Made by a program: the position numbers and the translations under genes. This document shows, in pieces, positions 1 to 7,546 of a DNA stretch of 8,255 bases. The stretch is from assembly GCA_021780415.1 (NCBI GenBank), contig JAJXYW010000295.1, positions 1 to 8,255 of the forward strand, read 5' to 3'. The first letter of the stretch is position 1; each line of letters begins with the position of its first letter. Origin of the DNA: Acidobacteriota bacterium (GTDB lineage: Bacteria > Acidobacteriota > Terriglobia > Terriglobales > Acidobacteriaceae). The notes under the pieces were generated by a model, which worked only from the letters and a program-made list of their open reading frames with translations, made no database searches and was not told where the DNA came from.

Positions 1-2
1 GC

Positions 3-1325
3 TCGACGATGCTGGGCCGGGAGGCGCTGCCGCAGGAACAGTTCAAGCCCAACGTCACAGATAAAGACGGCTCCCGGGTGTACTGGAATCCGGCTCCGTT
101 CCGCACCTCGGAGCAGGCGAGCGCGGTACTGCAGGCGGGCACGGCCTATGTGGACGGGGCCATGCACGTACACAGTGAGGGGCTGCCGCCCGGAGCCAGC
201 ATGACGCTGACCCTGCGCGATGTTCAGGGCCGATCGATCGACCCGACTGCGAGCAACCCGTCTGCAAAGGGCGTGTCGTTTATAACGGACGGTTATAGAA
301 GCGTGGACGGAAGATTGTCCGACACGCGCTGTTCGGCGGTCTATCCCTATTGCGTGACGGGGGAAATCGCTGTGGCGGATGCGTTCTACATGGGGCGGTC
401 CATGTTCGCTGCGTGCATGAATTTGATGGGCCTGGTCGGCGTGGTGCTTGGGTTGTCCTGGGCCTTAGCGTACTGCCGAAAGTGTACCCGGGGACAACAA
501 CTGAGGACTGCCATCCGGCGAGACGAGCTGTGGATTGCGTATCAGCCGGTGGTGGACCTCGGCAGCCGGCGGGTTGTGGGTGCGGAAGCATTGGCGCGGT
601 GGACGGACGACGAAGGGACGGCTGTGTCCCCGGATGTGTTTATCCCGCTGGCGGAGGAGGGAGGCTTTGTGGGCGAGATTACGCGGCTGGTGCTGCGGCA
701 CGTATTGCGAGATCTCGGGTGCCTGCTGCGCGCGTGCCCCAGCTTTCAAGTGCATGTGAATGTAACCGCGTGGGACCTGGCTGATGCGCGGTTTGTGCCC
801 ATGGTGGAGGGAATGCTGGCACAAGCCGGAGTACGCGCAGAGAGCGTGACGATCGAGATCACGGAGACCGCGACGGCGCGCAACGCAAGAGCGATGGAGG
901 GCATTCGCCAACTGCGGGCGGCCGGGCACAGGATCCACATCGATGATTTTGGGACAGGGTATTCGAGCCTCGCGTATCTGCAGGATTTGTCGGTGGACGC
1001 GATCAAGATCGACAAGGTGTTTACGCAGGCCATCGGGACGGGCTCGGTGACGGTGAGCCTGCTGCCGCAGATTCTGGCAATGGCGGCCGCACTGAATCTG
1101 GAGGTCGTCGTGGAGGGCATTGAGAAGGAGGAGCAGGCGCAGTACTTCGCCGCGCGAGCCAAGCGACTTCGCGGCCAGGGCTGGCTCTATGGGCGGCCGA
1201 CGCCGGTGGGTGAGTTCCTGGAAATAGTGGCTGCGGATCAGGAGAGCCTCAACCGGAAGGCGGTGCGGGGCGGATATGGCCAGGACCGACGATGCGCACC
1301 ATCGGCCGCGTCTACAACAGCGTAA
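3..1325 (+). CDS. EAL-domain cyclic-di-GMP phosphodiesterase, membrane anchored (5' end outside window)
   Basis: The frame is open to the left edge, so the true start lies outside; residues are numbered from the first visible Met at position 9. Residues 1-130 are probably periplasmic, about 131-156 form a hydrophobic membrane segment, and about 165-410 form an EAL domain. The active site looks complete: EAL at 193-195, the Asn of the NVTAWDL segment at 251, EITE at 283-286, the IDDFGTGYSSL loop at 311-321, catalytic Lys333 in IKID, Glu369 in VVVEGIE, and a QGWLYGRP motif near 390-397. By family knowledge it hydrolyses cyclic di-GMP to pGpG on the cytoplasmic side, with the periplasmic part sensing a signal. 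There is no GGDEF domain in the visible part. The layout resembles CSS-motif phosphodiesterases, but the diagnostic Cys region would lie off the window; Cys108 and Cys115 are too close to the membrane to count as that motif. The last 30 residues are a low-complexity tail. Confidence 0.9.
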   Translation, partial: STMLGREALPQEQFKPNVTDKDGSRVYWNPAPFRTSEQASAVLQAGTAYVDGAMHVHSEGLPPGASMTLTLRDVQGRSIDPTASNPSAKGVSFITDGYRSVDGRLSDTRCSAVYPYCVTGEIAVADAFYMGRSMFAACMNLMGLVGVVLGLSWALAYCRKCTRGQQLRTAIRRDELWIAYQPVVDLGSRRVVGAEALARWTDDEGTAVSPDVFIPLAEEGGFVGEITRLVLRHVLRDLGCLLRACPSFQVHVNVTAWDLADARFVPMVEGMLAQAGVRAESVTIEITETATARNARAMEGIRQLRAAGHRIHIDDFGTGYSSLAYLQDLSVDAIKIDKVFTQAIGTGSVTVSLLPQILAMAAALNLEVVVEGIEKEEQAQYFAARAKRLRGQGWLYGRPTPVGEFLEIVAADQESLNRKAVRGGYGQDRRCAPSAASTTA

Positions 1326-1377
1326 GAACCTATGCGCCGGCATGGTTGAGGCGCTGCGACCCGGCCGTCTGTGGATG

Positions 1378-1419
1378 GGTCGCACACGCGCGACCTGACC
1401 CCGGCTGCGCTGGGTCAGG
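1378..1419. terminator. Tandem hairpins between convergent genes, possible bidirectional terminator
   Basis: Two adjacent inverted repeats lie between the stops of the EAL gene and cysK. The first pairs GGTCGC (1378-1383) with GCGACC (1390-1395). The second pairs CCTGACCC (1394-1401) with GGGTCAGG (1412-1419). They overlap by two bases, so only one can form fully at a time. Neither is followed by a T-run on either strand, so a classical intrinsic terminator is not shown. The convergent position is the main argument for a termination or mRNA-end role. Confidence 0.3.
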
Positions 1420-1451
1420 CCGTTGACGCCGCCAGTGATTGGGTAGATGGG

Positions 1452-2423
<972 letters not shown>

Positions 2424-2432
2424 AGTGTCCTC

Positions 2433-2486
2433 TCAGGTGCGCAGGGATTGGATGCGCGCGGTTGCGATGCGGCGCTCAAATTCCAT
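2433..2486 (-). CDS. Possible 17-codon ORF upstream of cysK
   Basis: An ATG-started ORF encodes MEFERRIATARIQSLRT and ends in TGA nine bases before the cysK ATG. Its stop overlaps the cysK ribosome-binding site (TGAGAGGACACT then ATG), which would allow translational coupling. Its own start lacks a convincing Shine-Dalgarno sequence, and an ORF this short can occur by chance. It has no Cys residues, so a classical cysteine attenuator peptide is not supported. I do not recognise the peptide. Confidence 0.25.
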   Translation of the reverse strand: MEFERRIATARIQSLRT

Positions 2487-2525
2487 GGTCTGCGCAGTGC
2501 GGCCTGATTGTCCAGTTGGGGGCCG

Positions 2526-3317
2526 TCAGTAGGACTTGTAGGCCGGGTTGAAGGCCGGGTGGGGCATGGAGTGGATGAAGGTTGCAATGTCGAAGGCTTC
2601 CTGCGGGGATAGGGTTCCGGGATGGTTTTGTGGCATGTTGCGGACGATGAAGGCTGCCATCTTGGGCGGCTTGTTCATGCCTGCGCCGTCGTTGTAGGAG
2701 CCCGGTCCCCACATGGGAGGAAGGACGTGGGGGACGCCAGCACCGCGGTCGCCGTGGCAGGCGGCACACTGGCGGGCGTAGAGGGCGCGGCCGTTGATTG
2801 GGTGGCCGGTAAGGGCGGGGACTGGCACGAGGCCGCGGCCAGAGTAGGATGCTCCCTTGACGCCGCCGATGGAGAGCCAGTTGATGTAGGCGATGAGGGC
2901 GTTCAACTCCTTGCTGTCGAGGGGCGGAGGCTGACCGTTTTCGCTGCGGGTGAAGCACTCCTGGACTCGCTGCTGCAGGGTGATGACGTGGCCGGCGCGC
3001 TGGCTGAAGGCGGGAAAATCCTGGGCCAGGTCGATCATGGGGGAGGCGTAGGCAACGGTGCCGCTCTGAAGATGGCAGTCGCTGCAGGTGAACTGGTTGC
3101 CTACGTATGCGTGGGCATATTTTGGGGTGTCGTCGAAGATGAGTTTGCCGAGGCGGATCTGCTGGCCCTGCTCACCAGCGGGGATGGGTGCGGCGACAAA
3201 GGGGGCGGGAGCGACGGGCTGCGGGGTGGGGGGTCGGACCGAACAGCCGTCGAGCAGACCGAGGAGCAGACACGCGGCCATGGGGACGCAGGTTCGGCGG
3301 CGAGAGACGAAGGGCAT
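2526..3317 (-). CDS. TsdA-like dihaem c-type cytochrome, probable lipoprotein
   Basis: This 263-residue exported protein has two CxxCH haem sites, CSDCH at 78-82 and CAACH at 184-188. It has the segment QECFTRSENG (119-128) followed by LDSKELNALIAYINWLS. That is the pattern of the thiosulfate dehydrogenase/tetrathionate reductase family (TsdA), in which the Cys of this segment (here Cys121) ligates haem 1. Met214 in GAGMNK is a candidate haem 2 ligand. TsdA couples two thiosulfate to tetrathionate plus two electrons; the actual substrate here is inferred. The N-terminus has basic residues, a hydrophobic stretch and LLDGC, giving a probable lipid-modified Cys25, though Asp at -2 is unusual. 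A TTG four codons upstream (3329) abuts the preceding stop; I prefer the ATG because GGAG lies six bases before it. It is 12 nt after the binding-protein gene, implying co-transcription. Confidence 0.85.
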   Translation of the reverse strand: MPFVSRRRTCVPMAACLLLGLLDGCSVRPPTPQPVAPAPFVAAPIPAGEQGQQIRLGKLIFDDTPKYAHAYVGNQFTCSDCHLQSGTVAYASPMIDLAQDFPAFSQRAGHVITLQQRVQECFTRSENGQPPPLDSKELNALIAYINWLSIGGVKGASYSGRGLVPVPALTGHPINGRALYARQCAACHGDRGAGVPHVLPPMWGPGSYNDGAGMNKPPKMAAFIVRNMPQNHPGTLSPQEAFDIATFIHSMPHPAFNPAYKSY

Positions 3318-3329
3318 CAGGTTCTCCAA

Positions 3330-4298
3330 CTACTTTGCGGGGGCTTCGAGGGACTTGAAGCCGAACTGGTGAAAGGCGGCCTGCGCCTCGGGCGTCTTCA
3401 GGTAGGCGAGCCACTGGGCGGCGGCCACAGGATGTGGGGCGTCGGGCAAGATGCCCGCAGCGTAGATCGCTGTGGTGTTCTCGGCGGGCGGGATCTCGAC
3501 GCCGGTGATGGGGTTGCCGATCTGCTGCTGGAACTGGACCTCGGAGGCCCAGGTGACGCCAGCGTCGGCGCGGCCGTCGAGGATGCGGATGGGGGTCTGA
3601 CGATGGTGAATTTCGGTGAGGACGGTGGTGCCGTCGGCGACCTTCTTTTGATAGACCTGATGGAAGAGCGCGTCGCCGCCGGCTTTGCGGAGCGATGCTG
3701 CAATCTGGTTGGCGACGCCTTCCCACTGCGGGTTCGGCATGGACAGCCGGAGGTCGGCGCGGCCGAGGTCGCGGAGCGAGGTGATGTGCTTCGGATTGCC
3801 GGCGGGAATCATGATTTCGAGCGTGTTGGTGGCGTACTCGGTGACATCTTTGATCTGCTGCTTTTCGGCCATGCCATGCAGGACACGAGCGCCGGCTTCA
3901 TAGACGTCGGGCTGGACCTGGAGGGTGAAGTTGCCGAGGGTCAGGGTGTCGTTGGCGGCGATCTGTTTGCGCAGGATGCCGGGAGGCAGGGTCTCGTAGT
4001 AGATATGCCCGGCCAGCTCGGGGTGCAGCCTGACGAAGCCTGCGATGAGATGGGGCAGCACGAAGAACTGATTGCCGCCGATGAAGAGCACCAGCTTTGC
4101 GTCGGCGGGGTTGCCGTGGAGGTCTGGGATGTTGTCGACGTCCGGCACCTGGAAGACGAAGCCTTTGCTGCTGGCGGGGTTGTTGGCGCCGTTGCTCCAG
4201 GGTGGAGTGGTCTGCGGTTTGGTCTGTGCGCGTAAGGTGCTGACCAGCGTTAATGCGAGCAGGGGCAGCAGAGTCTTGTGATGGATGGAGAGCGTCAT
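3330..4298 (-). CDS. Periplasmic substrate-binding protein, ModA/SBP_bac_11-like
   Basis: A 322-residue exported protein. The first 25 residues form a Sec signal peptide with a basic-polar start, a LLPLLALTLV core and a likely cut near LRAQ. The mature part reads as a type-2 periplasmic binding protein: an opening strand LVLFIGGNQF, a two-lobe length of about 300 residues, an oxyanion-style GRADAGVTWASEV segment near the hinge, and a C-terminal AAQWLAYLKTPEAQAAFHQFGF typical of molybdate/sulfate-type binding proteins. No ABC permease or ATPase gene lies beside it. Ligand cannot be read from sequence; molybdate, sulfate or another oxyanion are options. The mature protein has no Cys. The ATG at 4298 has AAGGA eight bases upstream; the open frame runs on to 4508, but that stretch overlaps the upstream gene antiphase and is not coding. 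It is 23 nt after the DsrE-like gene and probably in its operon. Confidence 0.8.
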   Translation of the reverse strand: MTLSIHHKTLLPLLALTLVSTLRAQTKPQTTPPWSNGANNPASSKGFVFQVPDVDNIPDLHGNPADAKLVLFIGGNQFFVLPHLIAGFVRLHPELAGHIYYETLPPGILRKQIAANDTLTLGNFTLQVQPDVYEAGARVLHGMAEKQQIKDVTEYATNTLEIMIPAGNPKHITSLRDLGRADLRLSMPNPQWEGVANQIAASLRKAGGDALFHQVYQKKVADGTTVLTEIHHRQTPIRILDGRADAGVTWASEVQFQQQIGNPITGVEIPPAENTTAIYAAGILPDAPHPVAAAQWLAYLKTPEAQAAFHQFGFKSLEAPAK

Positions 4299-4321
4299 GT
4301 GTTCGATCCTTACGGTGGGGT

Positions 4322-5032
4322 TCAAACCGTGATGTAGGTGTAGTGGCCGTCGGCCTGCAGGAGCGCAATGGCCGCGACCATGGAGGCTACGCTGAGCGCT
4401 TCTGGAATCAGGTGCGCCAGCATTTCGCGGACGATCGATTCGGGGTCTGCGGTGAGGTTGTTGTGCTGGACGAGAACGCGCACCTGCTCCTCGGTGGCGG
4501 TGTGGCAACTGAGGAAGGTGACGCCGCGGCTTTGCAGGGCCTGGATGCTCTTGTCCTCATAGAGAGAGGCTTCGTTGCTGGGGTCCTGCGAGGTGTAGTG
4601 CAGCGCCGTGCGGCTGGCGAAGAAGGGGTTCCGGAGAGCAGGCTTTCCGGTGGCCGGGTCCTGAACCTTGAGCCATGCGCCAATCTGATATTTGTTCCAG
4701 ATGAAGTCGTCGTAGTTCAACATATTGGCCGGGCCGTGCAGCGCGGCTACTACCTTGATCTGCGCGGCCGGGATGCCAAAGCTGAAGTGCAGGCCGTTGA
4801 GCGAGTTTTTGATGTTGTTGAGAAAGCGGCCATCGTTGATGGCGACGACGTCATAGACCTGCTTGATGCGCGCGGGATCGTGGACGATCTTGTTGAACGC
4901 AGCGAGCTTCCAGTCGGAGGTGGTGTAGACGAGTTGCGCGCTCGCGTCCTGGGGGTTGGCGGCGAGGGTGCCGAAGGCTGTGACGCCGGCAGCGGCGGTG
5001 GTGACAAACGATCTGCGCGTGAGGAGATTCAT
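4322..5032 (-). CDS. Tat-exported DsrE-fold protein
   Basis: A 236-residue protein with a twin-arginine signal: TRRSFVTTAAAG at 5-16, followed by an alanine-rich stretch and a likely cut after ASA near residue 32. The mature part resembles the DsrE/DsrF/TusD-like fold: repeated beta-strands, a FGIPAAQIKVVAALHG segment (85-100) and a C-terminal strand GVTFLSCHTAT where Cys176 sits at the place of the family's sulfur-carrying Cys. Cys176 is the only Cys. An extra segment (about 118-160, rich in Asp, Pro and Arg) separates the core from that Cys. DsrE-family proteins are normally cytoplasmic sulfur carriers, so export is unusual. The ATG at 5032 is preceded by AAAGGA; the open frame continues upstream to a TTG at 5218, but that extension would bury the Tat signal. 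It is the first gene of the three-gene unit. The DsrE assignment is motif-level and moderately sure. Confidence 0.7.
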   Translation of the reverse strand: MNLLTRRSFVTTAAAGVTAFGTLAANPQDASAQLVYTTSDWKLAAFNKIVHDPARIKQVYDVVAINDGRFLNNIKNSLNGLHFSFGIPAAQIKVVAALHGPANMLNYDDFIWNKYQIGAWLKVQDPATGKPALRNPFFASRTALHYTSQDPSNEASLYEDKSIQALQSRGVTFLSCHTATEEQVRVLVQHNNLTADPESIVREMLAHLIPEALSVASMVAAIALLQADGHYTYITV

Positions 5033-5262
5033 CGCTTCCTTTCGTGAGGGCAACGGCGAGTGTGACGTCTGTCGCCGCAAGAGAAGAGGCGGGAAGAGAC
5101 GTTTGCAGTGTGGACTATCGAGGTCTGGCAGCTTCACTGCCAGAACGTGGCAGCAGAGGCACCCGGCACGGTCCGATGCAATGCAGTGATCGTCGCCGGT
5201 CGGAGGGATGAAGTCCAATTAGAAGTAGGAATGGCCGATAACGAAAAGCTATGGGCTGGTGC
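5033..5262 (-). promoter_or_regulatory. Leader/promoter region of the sulfur operon with alternative hairpins
   Basis: This 230-nt gap separates the LysR stop from the DsrE-like start. On the minus strand it carries three related segments: A (5153-5148, CTGCCA), B (5144-5137, TCTGGCAG) and C (5131-5124, CTGCCAGA). A pairs with part of B (6 bp, 5-base loop), or B pairs with C (8 bp, 5-base loop), but not both. No T-run follows C, so an intrinsic terminator is not shown. An inverted repeat CGATAA/TTATCG (5236-5241 and 5263-5268) spans the end of the regulator gene. I see no convincing -35/-10 pair and recognise no known riboswitch. Confidence 0.4.
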
Positions 5263-6171
5263 TTATCGTTTGGGATCGGATGCGAGGGAGTGGCCGAGGA
5301 TGAAGCGGCGAAAGGCTTCGGCGTTTCCGCGTGGCTCGGGGCCGGCGGGATAGGCGAGGGAGAACTTTCTGGCAAGCTTGAGGCCCTTGACGCGTGCGAT
5401 ACCGAGCGTGTGCAGTGCGAGCTGGTGGCGCACCGACCACTGCGATACGAAGGTGACTCCGAGACCGGCCTCAACAGCGCTGACCTGACCTTCGGTGGAA
5501 TCCAGTTCCATGACGGTGCGTAGATCTTTCTTGTTGAGGCCGGCTTTGGTGAGGGCGTGCTCGATGACGCGGCGGGAGCCAGAGCCAAACTCGCGCATGA
5601 GGAGGGGCGCCTGGAAGAGGTCCTGGACGTTGATCGTCTGTCCGGCCCACTCGTGGCTGGCGGGAACGATCAGCACCATGCGGTCTTCCATGAAGGGTTC
5701 GATGTGGAGGTCTTTGCGCAGGCCGGGGCCTTCGATGAGCGCGAGTTGGACGCGATGCTCTGCGACCGCGTCGAGCATTGCGTCGGTGTTGCCGCTGACG
5801 GCGGTGACGGCGACGCGCGGATGCTCGCGCAGAAAGGCAGCAACGAAGTTGGGGAGAAGATATTGCCCGATGGTCTGAGATGCGCCGAGGATGAGAGTTC
5901 CGGCGTGAGTACCGGAGGTGCCGGTGACGGCCTCAAAGGCTTCGTCGGAGAGGGCTTTGAGTTGCTCGGCGTAGGGGAGCAGGACTGCTCCGGCGGCGGT
6001 GAGGGTGATGCGCCCGCCGACGCGGTCGAAGAGTGGGAGACCGTACTCGTCCTCGAGCGCCTTGATCTGCTGGGTGACGGCGGGTTGCGTGAGCAGCAGC
6101 TCCTCGGCGGCACGCGTGAAGTTGAGATGCCGTGCAACCACGCGAAAGACCTTGAGCCGAAAGTTCTCCAT
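5263..6171 (-). CDS. LysR-family transcriptional regulator, CysL-like
   Basis: A 302-residue LTTR of normal length. Residues 4-60 form the winged helix-turn-helix, with the family pattern FTRAAEELLLTQPAVTQQIK at 18-37 and LFDR at 47-50. Residues about 92-290 are the type-2 periplasmic-binding-like effector domain, with GASQTIGQYLLP at 96-107, SGNTDAML at 126-133, LALIEGPG at 143-150 and LMREFGSGSR at 191-200. These match the CysL-like branch of the family, whose founding member in Bacillus subtilis activates sulfite reductase genes. That is established for the family; the target here is inferred from the sulfur-related genes directly downstream. The ATG at 6171 is chosen because MENFRLKVFRVVA is the usual LTTR opening; its GAGG is rather far away (12 bases). 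An in-frame ATG at 6189 has no better ribosome-binding site. Confidence 0.93.
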   Translation of the reverse strand: MENFRLKVFRVVARHLNFTRAAEELLLTQPAVTQQIKALEDEYGLPLFDRVGGRITLTAAGAVLLPYAEQLKALSDEAFEAVTGTSGTHAGTLILGASQTIGQYLLPNFVAAFLREHPRVAVTAVSGNTDAMLDAVAEHRVQLALIEGPGLRKDLHIEPFMEDRMVLIVPASHEWAGQTINVQDLFQAPLLMREFGSGSRRVIEHALTKAGLNKKDLRTVMELDSTEGQVSAVEAGLGVTFVSQWSVRHQLALHTLGIARVKGLKLARKFSLAYPAGPEPRGNAEAFRRFILGHSLASDPKR

Positions 6172-6180
6172 CGTATGTAC

Positions 6181-6198
6181 AAGCCTCATCAGAGGATT
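6181..6198. promoter_or_regulatory. Dyad just upstream of the LysR gene, candidate autoregulatory site
   Basis: An 18-base imperfect palindrome, AA-N-CCTC-N4-GAGG-N-TT, ends ten bases before the chosen ATG of the LysR gene. As DNA it could be an operator for autoregulation, a common LTTR habit. As RNA it would fold the GAGG that serves as the gene's only Shine-Dalgarno candidate. The half-sites are short and no second copy was seen in the 5033-5262 region, which weakens the operator reading. Confidence 0.25.
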
Positions 6199-6371
6199 AA
6201 GGCGCCGTGTTCTCGACGACGCTGCGAGGACCGGGCTGCGCATCAGCCAACAGGACTCGGGAAAACCACTCGATGCTATTGTCCTCTATTTCAGGGTTGC
6301 ATGATCGATCTGCGCGGTGTGAGAGGGCCGTCTGGATCAGTTGCTGACGTGTGATGCCGATGCTGGTGTAT

Positions 6372-7484
6372 CTACTCGGCCAGCGGTAAGGGGATGGTCT
6401 TGCCAGTCTGCACCGACCGCCGCGCCGCATCGAGAATCTCCGTGATCGTGATGTTTGTTTTCAGAGCGGAGAGGCTATCGCCCTCCTGCACCTGCCCGCT
6501 CAAGACTGCTTCCAGATAGTGCAGCGGATCATCGTACGGCGGTGGCAACGGCTTTCCAGTTTCGATGGTGCCTGCCTTGTCACCCTTTCTGCGCACATCG
6601 AGAGTTGAGGAGTCCAATGCCTTGGCATAGCCGGTGCTGCCATAGACATCCATCTCTTTAATGGAGAAGGGCCAGTTCCACGAAGCCTGCACAATGGCCA
6701 CGGAATGCTTGTAATTGAGCAGAATATCCGCCTCGTCGTCCACCCCCGGATACAGATCGGGCTGCAAGCTTTTTGCTATGGCGGTGACCGACAGCGGCGC
6801 CTCGCCATGCAGCATTGAGGTGAGCAGATCGGGTCCGTAGCAACCAAAATCTGTCAGGGCTCCGTCACCATTCTTGTTGGGATCGAGTAGCCATTGCATG
6901 AACTCCGGCTGTACGCCAATCTTCTTCGGACCCTGGTGGCCATCACGAAATACCACCTTGACCAGGGTCCCAAGCGCACCGTCAGCGAGCAGTTGGCTGG
7001 CCTGCGCGTTACTCGCATACCAACTTGTTTCATAGTCCACGAGCACGTGAATGTTTGCACGCTTCGCAGCGCGCTCGATGGCCAGCGCGTCCTCATAGCG
7101 GAAGGCCAGCGGCTTCTCCATCATCACGTGGACGCCGAGCGCAGCGCACTCTTCGACCACTCGCCTGTGGTCACTGGCTGCGGTGAATACGAGCGCCGCC
7201 TGCGGATGCGCGCGGGCGACCATCTCCGCGATGCTGTTGAAGTGCAGGCCGGAAGACAGGTGATAGCGGCGTGCATAGGCATCGAACAACTTCTGATCGG
7301 GTTCGACGATTCCGACCAGTTCGACGTCGGGACGTTGCAGTATTCCACCGGCGGGGGTGAGTGCGCTCGCGTGGAAGAAGCCTGACACATGGCCGTGCAC
7401 CAGGCCCACAATTCCAACTCTTAGCGGAGCAGCCGAAGCGCATGTAGACAGCCCTGCGAGCAGCAACACGATCAGACGTTTCAT
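6372..7484 (-). CDS. Secreted Gfo/Idh/MocA-family oxidoreductase
   Basis: A 370-residue protein of the NAD(P)-dependent Gfo/Idh/MocA superfamily. Residues 1-19 are a Sec-type signal peptide (MKRLIVLLLAGLSTCASA). A Rossmann opening RVGIVGLVHGHV follows at 22-33, with H30-G31-H32 in place of the usual glycine pattern. The family signature EKP is at 123-125 (Lys124 catalytic in relatives) and GDGALTDFGCYGPDL at 206-220, where Tyr216 occupies the place of the usual catalytic His, as in glucose-fructose oxidoreductase. The C-terminal half fits the mixed alpha/beta substrate domain. The substrate is probably a sugar or polyol derivative but cannot be read here. There is no twin-arginine motif, which is unusual for an exported enzyme binding a nucleotide cofactor. 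The ATG has GAGG seven bases upstream. Neighbours do not form a clear operon; the next gene on this strand upstream ends 62 nt away. Confidence 0.88.
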   Translation of the reverse strand: MKRLIVLLLAGLSTCASAAPLRVGIVGLVHGHVSGFFHASALTPAGGILQRPDVELVGIVEPDQKLFDAYARRYHLSSGLHFNSIAEMVARAHPQAALVFTAASDHRRVVEECAALGVHVMMEKPLAFRYEDALAIERAAKRANIHVLVDYETSWYASNAQASQLLADGALGTLVKVVFRDGHQGPKKIGVQPEFMQWLLDPNKNGDGALTDFGCYGPDLLTSMLHGEAPLSVTAIAKSLQPDLYPGVDDEADILLNYKHSVAIVQASWNWPFSIKEMDVYGSTGYAKALDSSTLDVRRKGDKAGTIETGKPLPPPYDDPLHYLEAVLSGQVQEGDSLSALKTNITITEILDAARRSVQTGKTIPLPLAE

Positions 7485-7546
7485 CGAAGGACCTCGTTTA
7501 TCCCAGACACTCGGTAGAAGAATCGCTATCGCACAAGTTTACGGAG

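Noticed and set aside
465..1385. 306-codon minus-strand frame opposite the EAL gene
   Set aside because: Arg/His/Pro-rich sequence without motifs, antisense to a complete EAL active site.
3318..3329. TTG start for the cytochrome, abutting the previous stop
   Set aside because: The ATG at 3317 has GGAG at good spacing, and starting there gives a normal signal peptide.
2622..4235. 537-codon plus-strand open frame spanning the cytochrome and binding-protein genes
   Set aside because: Length alone is impressive, but the product is low-complexity Gly/Val/Asp sequence and crosses two well-supported genes on the other strand; third-position GC explains the lack of stops.
4299..4508. N-terminal extension of the binding protein to 4508
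   Set aside because: The added 70 residues are Arg/Pro/His-rich, overlap the DsrE-like gene in another frame and precede an obvious signal peptide with its own ribosome-binding site.
5033..5262. SAM or other known sulfur riboswitch in the operon leader
   Set aside because: The conserved core of SAM-I or SAM-II type elements is not recognisable; only the local hairpins can be supported.
6172..6243. Longer LysR start at 6243
   Set aside because: LysR proteins begin close to the winged helix; the 24 extra residues lack family support and a ribosome-binding site.
6197..6430. 77-codon minus-strand frame between the oxidoreductase and LysR genes
   Set aside because: It overlaps the end of the oxidoreductase, shows no motif or ribosome-binding site, and its later part is only weakly protein-like; I treat the 200-nt gap as non-coding.
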